Assembly (NCBI RefSeq): GCF_964204865.1
Contig: NC_135252.1
Location: 18,807,383-18,871,382 of the forward strand
Reading direction: 5' to 3'
DNA from: Styela clava
Taxonomy: Eukaryota > Chordata > Ascidiacea > Stolidobranchia > Styelidae
DNA length: 64,000 bases
Shown: in pieces, positions 1 through 10,606 of the stretch
Numbering within the stretch: position 1 is the first letter of the stretch
Layout: the number at the start of each line of letters is the position of its first letter
Notes under the pieces: model-generated
Databases searched by the model: none
What the model was told of the DNA's origin: nothing
What the model saw: only the letters and a program-made list of their open reading frames with translations
Program-made: the position numbers and the translations under genes

Positions 1-1579
1 TCATAATTCCTGATTGTTCATTATAAATTTATCGAAGCAAACACTTCTTCGGGTTGAAGGGCTTTGTAATTTTGGGTGTGTCTTTTAGTTGTCAGGGCAA
101 TATGCATCAATACTTTAGATTGTGCCAATAATACGCCTATATCATTGAAATAACTTTGTGTCTTAGGTCATCTTCCTTTTTTATTAGTTAATAAACACAT
201 CCCTCCTCTTGTAATAGCTAAATGATACTCGTGCTATTGCGTGTGTATAGTGTGTTGTTAGAAACAGTTTGATGCCTGGGATTATATGTTTAAAACGTAG
301 CTCAACATTGCTTCATGTTTATATTGAGCAGACAATACCAACAATAGCCAATTCTCAAGTAGAGTCTTTTAGCATGATCGTGTTTTTAAAGATTTACCGA
401 TCATTTCGTTGCTGAAAAAAAATTATTTAATGTTATACATTTAATAAAAAATAAAAAGTCAATTATAGTTTTGCTAAACAAAAAATAATTCAGATAACAC
501 CAAAGTGTTTAAAAAGTTTCCTATATCGGAACAGTATATTATTAATTTCAAGTATAAATTTGCTATATTGCCTGATTGTTACATATTCCAGTTTTATATT
601 TGTATTTAATTTCGAATTTCTACTAATTGGCCTTTCCGTGATAATGAAATAGGGAATAGTAAAAAATTTATGTCTTCAAAAATACACAATATATATTGTG
701 TAAAGTAAACAAGGGGGCAAAGCTCAAATATAAGAACATAAATTCCAATACGTACGGCAAACTTCACGACTAACGCAAACGTGAACCGCCGCAAGATGCG
801 CGATTTCTTGATGAGGTAATCACACACTAAAAACGAATCTCATAGAGCCAACAGAAATTTTTGAAATGAATAAAAGTAATTGCCTAGCGACCAATACAAT
901 TTTTTTCACTGAAAATTTCAAAGCAATTGGTCCAGTAGGTAATAAAAAAAAAGTGAAGAAGGAAAGGAATATTAACAACATGATGATCAACAACAACATA
1001 ATACCAAAACGCTCCATAGGTACTCTCCAATAAGGGTTATACCATATTCCAGGCTAAACGAAGTATGTATAATGATTCTTCGGTCTCGTTCAGCGTGAAG
1101 ATTCAAATATTTGCTGTAGTGGGGCTGTCTATGCTGAGGTAAAGCAACAACAAGCGGGTGACCGATAATTTCAAAAGTAACGTAGCATAAAAGAGTCCAA
1201 AGATTGTACTTCCGATTACCAAGTTGAGTCGCCCGGGTTATAGCAGAATTAATGAACAATAGTGAATGAAGAATTATAAGTCAAGTATTGATAAAAACTT
1301 CATCTCTCTTGCGTTAGAACATTGCTATCTAAGAAATTAAACCACTCTTTGACAAAATTTACATTAGCATACACACACGACCTATTTCGAATAATGGGAA
1401 GCTGGTTCATTTCGATTTTTGTGTACGAAATCAAGGCGCGATTTTTGACACAGTATCTTGTTTTCTTATTACATTTGTTATCTTTCTTTGAAAGATATTC
1501 ATACATATGGTCATACTATTTTATATTCCTTCAATTTATCTTTATTATAACAACAACAAAATAAGACGATGATATATCA

Positions 1580-4030
1580 CAATTGTAGATGCTAATTTAA
1601 AAAATAAGTTATTTGAAAAATTGACACAGAAATTTTCATCACTACTCAAATGACTACAGTGGTGCATTTTTCTCGTAATGACAAAATTGTTGACACAATT
1701 CAATATGTTAAAGCTTAGTGCTTTGGCAGCCAAACTAAATATCTTAATAACAAAGTCTTTATACTACGCATTAGTCCTACTTGTAATATTTCAAGAAATA
1801 CAAAGGGTTGATGTTGTGGTTGAAAATAGCTGCATTGTTGTTTTATCAACAGCAGTCAGGAAGTTAAAGGCAAACAAGACAAAAGTTACAATTATCCAAT
1901 TATGCATATGTGTTGGTTATCAGAACTTTTTTTTCATAATAGCAATGTACACGATATTAGTGTTTACTTTGTAAGGTTTCAATAATAATTAGGAGTGAAC
2001 ATATGATTTGAAATACTCATTATGTTGTTTCATCGACAAGCTTTATGACTTGAATCAAAACAATGAAATATATACATCATCTCATTATGAAGTTGTGTTG
2101 ATTTATTAGCAAGCGTATGTTATTTTAATGTTTAATTTCCAAGTTTGTAATCACAGTCACTATGCAATGCCTTGATGCTGCAATTGGATATTTTGAAAGA
2201 TAATAATAAATTGCATCATGCAACCGATGTAAAATAAATAAAATAAAAAAAGGTTACAAGCTATAATTATAGGTTGAATTTCTCATTTCAACCTAACGTT
2301 CCTTTGAATGACTACTTTGTATTTCAATCCATAAATATTTAAATAAATTGAATATTTGACGTCACAACTTTATTGCAATTTCCAGTAACGGTAAAAAATC
2401 CCGAAAAAGGGAGTCGCCGCATTACAAAACAAGTCATCAACAGAAACTTGAAACTTTGCTTGATATGTCATATTAGTTTGTAAGTTATATGTTTACGTGA
2501 ACGCTCCATCTTGTTTTTTCGCCAATTTTATCATTCATATAACAAGAAAATTACGACAATATATGCAAATAAAAAAATCGTCGAAAAAAGAAACGAAAAT
2601 AAATCAAAATTTGAATACGGCTTGTGATATTAAATAAGGCTAATCAGAAAATATATTTATTATTGCTATAAGATAGTTACTTGTTTCGTTTAGCATGGTA
2701 TATATGAAAAGTCTTAACAATATTTCCCATCTACCATGAAGAAGACCCTTTTTTTCTAACTTATTACTAAGAAATTAAATATGAGGTTGACCTAAGTTAC
2801 AATTATTGAGAACATACTTATGCAATATTCGGAACATAAAATCAAAGACACTGTTGATTTATCGAGGCCAAGCTTAGCAAGGTCACCATCATATGACCAT
2901 TTTAATTAAAGTAGATGCTAATTTAAAAATGAAATTATTTGAAAAGTTGACACAGAAATTATCATCACTACTCAAATGACTACAGTGGTGCATGTTTGGC
3001 GTATTAAGAAAATGTTGGCATAACCTGATGTGTTGAATCTCAGTGCTTTTGCAGGTGAACCAAATATCTCAATAACAAAATCCTTATATTGCTAAGTGTA
3101 ATATTTCAAGAGATGATAAGGATTGATTTATGGTTGAAAATAGCTGCCATGTTGTTTTATCAACAGCAGTCAGGACGTCAAAGACAAACAAGACAAAAAT
3201 TACAATTAAATTCAATTATGCATATGTGTTGGTTATCGGAACTTTATTTTTTTTCATAATAACAATGTTAATATACACAATATTAGTGTTTGGTTTGTAA
3301 GGTTTCAATAGAAATTGGGAATTTAAAATGTGATTGGAAATATTATAATGTTGTTTTATCGACATGATACAGGATTTGAAATGCAAACAATGAATTATGT
3401 ACATTATCTCATTATGAAATTGTGTTGATTTATTAGCATGCGGGTGTTATTTTAACGTTTATGTACAGAGTTTGTGATCACAGCCACTATGCCAACCCTT
3501 GATGCTGTAATTGGATGTTTTGGAAGATGATGAAACATTGCATCATGCAACCTATGTAAAATAGATAAAAAAGCTCAAAATCTCATTGCAACCTAACCTA
3601 GCTTAAAATCTCTTTGCAACCTAACGTTCCTTTGAATTCAGAAAATGTATCATTGTTATGATGCAATTACTCGTCTCTTCTTGCAAGGTATTTATGAAAA
3701 AGTATAAAAATATTTTCCATTCACCATGAAGAAAAGAAGATCTGTGTTCATAGTTACCTCAAACTTAGAAATTTATAACTTAGAAATGAAAGAAAAAGTT
3801 GATCTAAGCGTCACAATCAATAGTTGAAGCTCACTGCTTTGGCAGCTAAACTAAAAAATGAATAACAAATTTCTGATATAACGGATTAGTACTACTTATA
3901 AAATTTCCGTGAATACAAAGAATTGACTGTGTGGTTGGGAATAGCTGCACTGTTGTTTTATCAACAGAAGTTAGGACGTCCAAGGCAAATGAAACCAAAA
4001 TTACAATTTCCCAATTTTTTTTCATGTTTG
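1580..4030. repeat. Diverged direct repeats inside duplication copy A
   Basis: A core sequence recurs three times in the same orientation: about 1586-1980, 2912-3300 and 3822-4010. All three share the stretch reading like gttgttttatcaacag followed by a variable GTCAGGA-like segment. The first two also share the segment that starts gtagatgctaatttaaaaa. The copies are visibly diverged from each other, so the repeats are older than the A/B duplication. Copy B has one unit fewer. Confidence 0.8.
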
Positions 4031-4501
4031 CAAAATTTTTATGTGTTTTTCATTAAGGGATTATTAATTTTATTTCTGTAAATAAATATTTCTTTATAAT
4101 ATAAAGTGATGAGTTTTCAACTGAATTACATTTACTTTTTGGTTCCCGTGTCTCAGAAATAGCAATGAATGCTATTTTTAAATTTTGAGAAGAAAACTTT
4201 TGAAAGTTTTTTTATCGAAATACATAATGGTTTAATATAAAAAATTTCATTGAGGCTCAAGATTCTATCTATTAGACATTAGTTTATTATTGCAAATTTA
4301 TGAAAAATGAAGAACGTTCCATGTGTAACAGTAGAGAATAATTTCAATATGAAGTAAATTAAGTAATGTAGTATGTGGTATATTGAAAACCAAAAGGCAA
4401 AAACGAAATATAATTCACGATGCAATGTGAAACAGCAAAACGTCTGTCAATATTGGATATTCAATAATATATCATATGGTATAATAACAACTATAACGTA
4501 T

Positions 4502-4527
4502 AACAACAACAACAACAACAACAACAG
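4502..4527. repeat. (AAC)n microsatellite
   Basis: Uninterrupted run of the trinucleotide aac (about nine units). Copy B has only a degenerate remnant at the matching place (near 13610). Confidence 0.95.
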
Positions 4528-5941
4528 GTAATAAGCATTGAATGCCATCTTGTGCTGTTTTAGAGTTTCATTTAATCGGAAATTTACTAAAATATTTAAT
4601 TGAAAACAAAGTAAAATTATACTTCTTAATTTTATAGCTGTAACACTAGTAGATATAATGGATAACCGAAACCCTGAACAAAACTTTAAAAATGAAATAA
4701 ACGTTCAGTCACAATTTATATTCAGTGTTGTTAAAGTATTGGCACCGGGAAAGTGGGACTAATCCAACAAATAAATTTAAAGAGTTCAAAGCGACACGGA
4801 TGGTTTGGTGACAAATTTGTTTTGTTAAAACAGAATAAATCACAAATTTCAGTTTGAGCTGATTGAGGTATCTATATATTGAGCGTTACTGAATGTTTTC
4901 TATATAATGTCTATATTTGTGATCAGCACGGTGCTGAATACAATCATTTGTCTTGAATTTGCAAGCTATATCTATAAATTACCAGGCATTGGGATTTAAA
5001 TTGGCGCTTATTTTATGCTAAGTGTTGATCGGTCCATCTCATTCCTGATTTTATATAAAATACATTTCTAAAGTCTGTCAATAATATTTTGCCAACGTGC
5101 AGCATCTGTTTGTCTAAACGTGTTGGTCTATCCCAGATAAAGGGCACGTATAAAACAACAATACCTGTATACAACGCCTGTTTCTGTTATTATGTCATTC
5201 AAATAGTATCGTTATCAAACTACAACAACTTTAAAGTAGATTCCCTAAATGTGTTTGTCTATCCTGATCATAGGGCACGTGTACAAAACAATAATATACC
5301 TGTTTCTGTCTATTTATTAGTATAACCCTGCTAAAACGCTTAATATTTATTATGTTGGGTATCTCAAAGAAATAATTACAAAGTAGTAATGACAACTTAA
5401 TTGCAAAGCCAACAGAGTGAATTAGACTGAAAAACATCTTATTACTTCCTAATTATACATTATATGATTTTATAGTTTAAAGAATAAATTGATTTCCTAT
5501 AAGCGTAAATTTTCTATACATTGAGTACTTTTTATTTGGATTTTAAAGTTCTATCCTATTATAGTTCTATTCAGTAGATCCGAAAACAGGGCCAATTAAG
5601 ATGCTCGTGGATGAGTCTTCTTCGGATGAGAAGCTGCAAAGCTCTGAAGAATAGAGCCAATTATAATATCTATCTATAAAATGAGATGAATAAATTTGTA
5701 TCTCCAAGTTCAAGGACCTGCAGATCTCGCCTGGATCCACTGATATACGAGATATATATTGGGCATGAAAATGACCTATGCATGCTGAAGAGCATGAATC
5801 TTTTGTTTATCAAATTCAAGCTGCGCCATTGCACGAGCAATTCGATGTCTTATTAACTGTTTATAGTAGCGAGCGTCGAGGATTCATGGCCTAATTACTG
5901 ATAAATAAAATTATCTTTTTTGGACACGAAGTGGACATAAA

Positions 5942-6120
5942 CGATCGTTTCAATATTATGTTGTTGTTGTTCTTGTTCTTTGACACGTTTTTAAAAAGTC
6001 GCTTTTCTCTTCGAATACTGGACCAATTGCTTTGAAATTTTCAGTGGTTAAAGATTAATTTTTTCGCTAGAAGGCTATTACTTTTATTTATTTCAAAATT
6101 TTGCGTGAATTCTATGAAAT
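5942..6120. repeat. Inverted relative of the 840-1010 segment
   Basis: Read on the plus strand, this stretch resembles the reverse complement of 840-1010 (and of 11464-11632). All carry a block reading actggaccaattgctttgaa followed by attttcagtg. It is probably a dispersed repeat present in both the duplication and the spacer. 5760-6830 otherwise shows no gene. Confidence 0.6.
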
Positions 6121-6832
6121 TTGATATTTGGTCTAAAATTTTGCTGTATTATTTTTTATCCATGGGAACACGGATTTTAGTCAGTGTCATGACTGGCTGT
6201 ACGTTTTGATTCTGCAAAATTCTTGCTACTGGAAATTCAGAACTTTTTTGAGGGTACCGGTAGCGTCAAAGGTACCGGTAAGGACTGATTCGCTCTGGTC
6301 TAACGTGTCCATATATTTGTGCGTAGCTCTCTTGTTGAAATAAATAGTTCTACGTTTAAAAGTTCAGAAATATTAAAATTGTAATAATGATCAGATTCAT
6401 TGTTGCTCATATAAATTAGTATACATAGCTAATTATCGATATTTCCTTAAGATGTGTCAAAATATAAGGACATTATTATGGTTAAAACTGTTCATTTCAT
6501 TTTGATAAGTTTTCAAGGTTTAGTTTCTCGAATTCAGAAAAATTCATTTATTCGATCGTATTTAACTTTTTACGCTTTTATATAATGTTTGGTACAAGAA
6601 TTATTGACTTGATTAAAAAAATTGACAAATATCAGTTTTGTGAAATTTTGACACGCTTCTATTCTGGAATATTGATTTACAAATTTAAAACGATTAAAAC
6701 AGGCATGAGGTCCCCCCTACCTTGCCTAATGGTGAATTCGCACTAGACACACCACAATTTTGCTCTAATGCTGTCAGACCTAGGAACACTCAGGAAATTA
6801 TAAAATCTAGATTTTATGCAATTGCCGTGAAT

Positions 6833-6838
6833 TTTATT
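6833..6838 (-). terminator. Polyadenylation signal of the basic secreted protein gene
   Basis: AATAAA on the minus strand, about 100 bases downstream of the stop codon at 6942-6940. It fits the 3' end of the minus-strand transcript. Confidence 0.7.
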
Positions 6839-6939
6839 TCAAAAGCAAAATATGTTAAACGCAATTGATGTAAACTCAACAGCCTAAACTATAACTAAAC
6901 TAAAATGATTGTTGGTCGGTCGTTCGGTCATTGTTGCAT

Positions 6940-9900
6940 TTAAGCACATCCACAACGAATGTATTGGTAACATCTATTGCGTCTAACGATTCTGAATCTT
7001 CTGTAAGTGCTATAAAAAAGAATATATTATATAATACTAAACCATGTGCGTAAAAAATGACATTATCACTTGGAAAATTATCTTAATCTCAAAGGATTGA
7101 ACATTCGTATATTGAATATGCTTGTTTGCCGGACATGAACCAAAACCAACTTTGTTCATTGATAAATTTAGAAGAACTCACCAGAAGCGCCTGATTTTGT
7201 AGCGGTACACCCTGTAGGTAGGCAAGGCACATTTGTATCTGAAGACAACACGGATCTTTGGGACGGAGAATTTAGCACGGTAAGTGCATCTGTAAGAACA
7301 AGCGTAGTGTCTTGTGAATGTACGGATGTGTTTCCTCCATGCTCTGTCGAACTTGCGAAGTACCCTGTTTCTGTCAGATCTTGCCTTGAGTTTGTATGCA
7401 TTGTAGAGTCTGCGGGCTGCACCACGGAGTATTTTGCTGGTGTAGAATTTCATGAATTTAGCATATTGCCTCACCTTCAGCTTGTAGATCTGAAAAAGGA
7501 TATCAATTAAAAATCTTTATAAAAAATCTCTAAAAAACTTTATTTATTTTGTATACCAGAAAATTATGTTTGAAAAATAAACTAAATTCAATAAAAAATT
7601 CCTATTTTCTAAAATTATTACAAAGTATGGGCTTCAAAATATTATTCAAATTAATTTAACACTTACAATAGTTTACCTTGGTCAGACGTCTTGAAAGGCG
7701 TGTCCTCATTCTCCTTCTCAGTTTCTTGAGACGCCTGCTGTATTTGGTGATTCTTATTTTTCTGGTAGACAAACAACGTTTGTAACCCTTAACAACTCTG
7801 GAGATCAAACGGTTGATCATCTTCTTGTAGCTAGCAATTCTGGATTTGTAGAACTTGGTGGCTCTTGCAAGTCTTCTTGCGAGCATTTTCTTGTATTTTC
7901 TGATTGCCCTTCTCTTTTGACGAAGCAATTGTCTCTTGTATGCTGCAAACTTTCTCAAATAACGTTTAGTGATGCGTTGGGATCTGTGAACAACATAAAT
8001 ATTTTTGCGTGCATTCAACTCAGTCATAACCGTCTGGAGGTGAATTATATTATACATAATGACTTCCAATATATTAATTTAGAAAACTAAATTCAACTCT
8101 TTTTGTAATGAACTCACCTGCACAAGTAAGTGGATCTGAAATAGGTTCTCAAAACTATGTGTCTCTTGTTGACAATTTTGGTGAATCTTTTCAATGCGCT
8201 CTTGTTACGTCTGATAGCAAGTTTTCTCCATGCTCTGTATTTTCTCCATGCGGCGGAAATTGCCTTGTTTCTTCTGGTTTTCAGCTTTTTGGTGAATTTC
8301 TTGACAGATACATTGACCTTTTCTAAAATTTATTATATTATTTTAAAATAACACAAAATGTAACATAAAATATTAAAAATTCGTGGGAAATGTCTCACTG
8401 GTGTTACAAGATTTCAATTTCTTGAATCTCATTTGTCTGTACTTGAATCTGTAAGTGATCAAACGGAAGCATCTGGATCTTCTGATTTTGAATCTCCACA
8501 CGTATCTGATTCTGCGGCTAGAAAATATTAACAAATCATAAAATAAATTTTTACCAATGTTACATTCAAAATTTAGTCAAACCAGTTCAATATCAAATAA
8601 ACTTTTGTCGTCTTACCAGGTACGGTAATAACGTCTTCTTCTGAAGCACAAAGTTCCTGTTGCACATTGATAAGCACATGCGTAATTCTTCACAAGTCTG
8701 GCGGTTGCACTTCTCAGCTTGCGGCTGTATACGCTGGCCCTTCTCAGGTATGCTCTTGTTTCACGTCTTCTGAAGACTCTGATAACTTTGCGCACGTCAC
8801 GTCTTTTCCATGTTCTAGAGCCTGAGAAAAATAATTCATTTTATACTCAAGACAGATAACACACAAATATATGGACAGGAAAGATTCGTCAATGACATTG
8901 TCACGCAGTTTTTAGAACAAGGATTGGCAAATCAAATGAGGGTGAAATAGATTAGTGGTACTACGAATTTGACAAAGCACAGTAGTCAGTTGTAAAATAT
9001 TGATGATAGAAAAACAATTGTTTTTAAAAATTGAAGCCACAATTCAACACAAATGATCAATACTTTCAATTTGTTCATGATGATACTTCGAATGCCAAAC
9101 AAAGTGCTTTTTGTATTCAAAATTGTTTATTTGAAAGTAAAACTACTTACAATGGACTCTAGTGAGGAGTTTCTTGAAGATGGCAACTCTCTTGGTGACG
9201 AATCTCTTCATGACCTTCTTGTACCTTCTCACATATTTGTTCATGCGTTTCTTCAAAGATCTTCTGTATTTGGTAATTCTGGTCTTGCGGTTTCTGAAGC
9301 ACCTTACAGAGCTGTAAATAATATGTTATATCATTTTGTATAGAAATCTTCATGCACATTATGTCTATCTATGAAGTTAATCATACAATCTGCGAAGTCT
9401 TCTGTGGAACTTGAGAACAGTACTGTACATTCTCTTCATAACTCTCTTGTAACTCTTGACTGCACGTCTGTACATTCTGCTGATAGCAGCATTGTATTTT
9501 CTGATTGCCTTACTCTTCAACTTGAGGATACGTCTTCTCTCACGCCTTGAAGCACGACTGTAAATAACAAATTTTAAATCATGTCATGAGAATGCATTTA
9601 TAAGTCGCAACATTAGTGGACTTACCGAAGGTATCTTTTGGTGTATTTGTTGACTGATCTTCTGTATTTTCTTTTGGCTGCAGACACGCGAACGCACATT
9701 ACATTGTACCATTTTCTGTAGCTCTTCTTCATTTGTTTGTGGATTGAGAGGGCTCTTCTGGACAAACGAGTTCTGACAACCCGAACGAACTTCCTTTCAG
9801 ACCATTCTTAAAATTTCATATAGAAAATAATGCATAAGAAATGTCAAATGAAATTTCCTGGCTATCATCTAATTTCCTGGAGCAAATGTGCACAAATTAA

Positions 9901-10545
9901 TAAAAATTCGAATTTGTATATTTATTGCTCCACACTTTATATTGTACATTAGTATTTGTGTATATATGGGGTATTTGTAGTGGTATACGTGATATTGGAC
10001 GTCCTTGCAACGGCCAGTTTCTTCATTTCATTTTTTTTTTCATTGACGCATCAATTTGGCAAATAATAAAGACAAAAGCTATTTCAGGGTGAAATTCTTA
10101 GAGACATTTTTATTAATATTATGTCTAATCAAACAGACAGAAAAACTGTCAAACATGACATTGTCTGTTTCCACAAATAATGTATTATTTGGCTGAATTC
10201 CCTTTGCATGACATGGCTGTTTATAAACTTTCAATAAAATATACCTCTGAATTTTCGGGAGGTGCATCTCTTTCCGGGATATGAGGTCAACACAGAGCGA
10301 TAGTATCTAGAAGTGCACCATGCTTGTTTGAACTTGAAGCTGAATTGGAAACACGTGGATGGGAAAGTGTAATATCTCCTGACGTTCCAGCGGACGTAAC
10401 CGCAGTGACTGGGTTGAATGTAAACGGCGGCATTTGCTGCCTGAAAATGGAAGATTTTGGTTGTCAAACAAAATTGAAAATTAATTTAATACCCTAACAA
10501 TATACTTACGGCCAAGCAGACCAGAAGTACTAACAGAGTCTTCAT
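6940..10545 (-). CDS. Secreted ultrabasic Arg/Lys/Tyr-rich protein, 11 exons, about 652 residues, no family recognised
   Basis: Exons on the minus strand: 10545-10510, 10440-10245, 9806-9626, 9557-9387, 9311-9151, 8821-8617, 8517-8399, 8322-8118, 7983-7677, 7489-7182, 7009-6940. Every intron is GT-AG (68-438 bp) and the phases agree at all ten joins, giving 1959 coding bases. Exon 1 is MKTLLVLLVCLA and continues AANA|AVY, a clear signal peptide with a likely cut after residue 16. Residues 17-77 hold four Cys. The remainder is dominated by Arg and Lys (44 of 102 residues in exon 9) with regular Tyr. I count only seven acidic residues in the whole chain. Helical-looking units such as SYKRVMKRM, RYKKVMKRF and SYKKMINRL recur, as does AWRK. 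A Cys module (YACAYQC in exon 6, YACSYRC in exon 10) appears twice. The protein ends RCGCA. A signal peptide argues against a protamine or histone. A polyanion-binding matrix, adhesive or antimicrobial role is inference only. Confidence 0.87.
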
Positions 10546-10599
10546 GATTGTCTCTACTCGGTGTCGAATAAGGACTGATTTTTGCAGAAAATTTCCCAG

Positions 10600-10606
10600 T
10601 ATATAT
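10600..10606 (-). promoter_or_regulatory. TATA box of the basic secreted protein gene
   Basis: The minus strand reads GCATATATACTGGG, with the TATATA core about 55 bases upstream of the ATG at 10545. That would place transcription start near 10572-10578 and give a very short 5' leader. The ATG has A at -3. The A/B duplication starts about 17 bases further upstream as far as this window can show, because the left copy is cut by the window edge. Confidence 0.6.

Larger units (their letters stand above)
1..5760. repeat. Segmental duplication, copy A (upstream region of a presumed paralogue off the left edge)
   Basis: Bases 1-1977 match 10623-12599 almost base for base at a constant offset of 10622. 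From 3300 the match resumes at 12597 with an offset of 9296, then becomes patchier to about 5760 (matching about 16.9 kb). Scattered matches beyond 5 kb include the stretch around 5111-5200 with 14822-14900 and that around 5630-5750 with 16730-16880. Several short open frames (for example 606-827 and 820-1017, minus) recur in both copies, but only because the DNA is duplicated. I see no splice structure or domain in them and do not call genes here. In copy B this DNA is the 5' flank of the basic secreted protein gene. Confidence 0.9.

Noticed and set aside
606..1974. Several open frames of 60-98 codons in the duplicated flank, repeated at 11234-12596
   Set aside because: They are conserved only because the DNA is a recent duplication. 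They are hydrophobic and Cys/Phe-rich as AT-rich noise is, overlap on both strands, and have no splice context.
7168..7510. Plus- and minus-strand frames overlapping exon 10 of the basic protein
   Set aside because: They are shadows. Only one frame joins exons 9 and 11 in phase and keeps the Arg/Lys/Tyr composition.
8108..8351. Plus-strand frames of 64 and 72 codons
   Set aside because: Antisense shadow of exon 8 of the minus-strand basic protein gene, whose splice sites and phase are explicit.
6940..10545. Protamine or histone-like nuclear protein
   Set aside because: The composition fits, but the first exon is a clear signal peptide joined in phase, and the protein is too long and too Tyr-rich.
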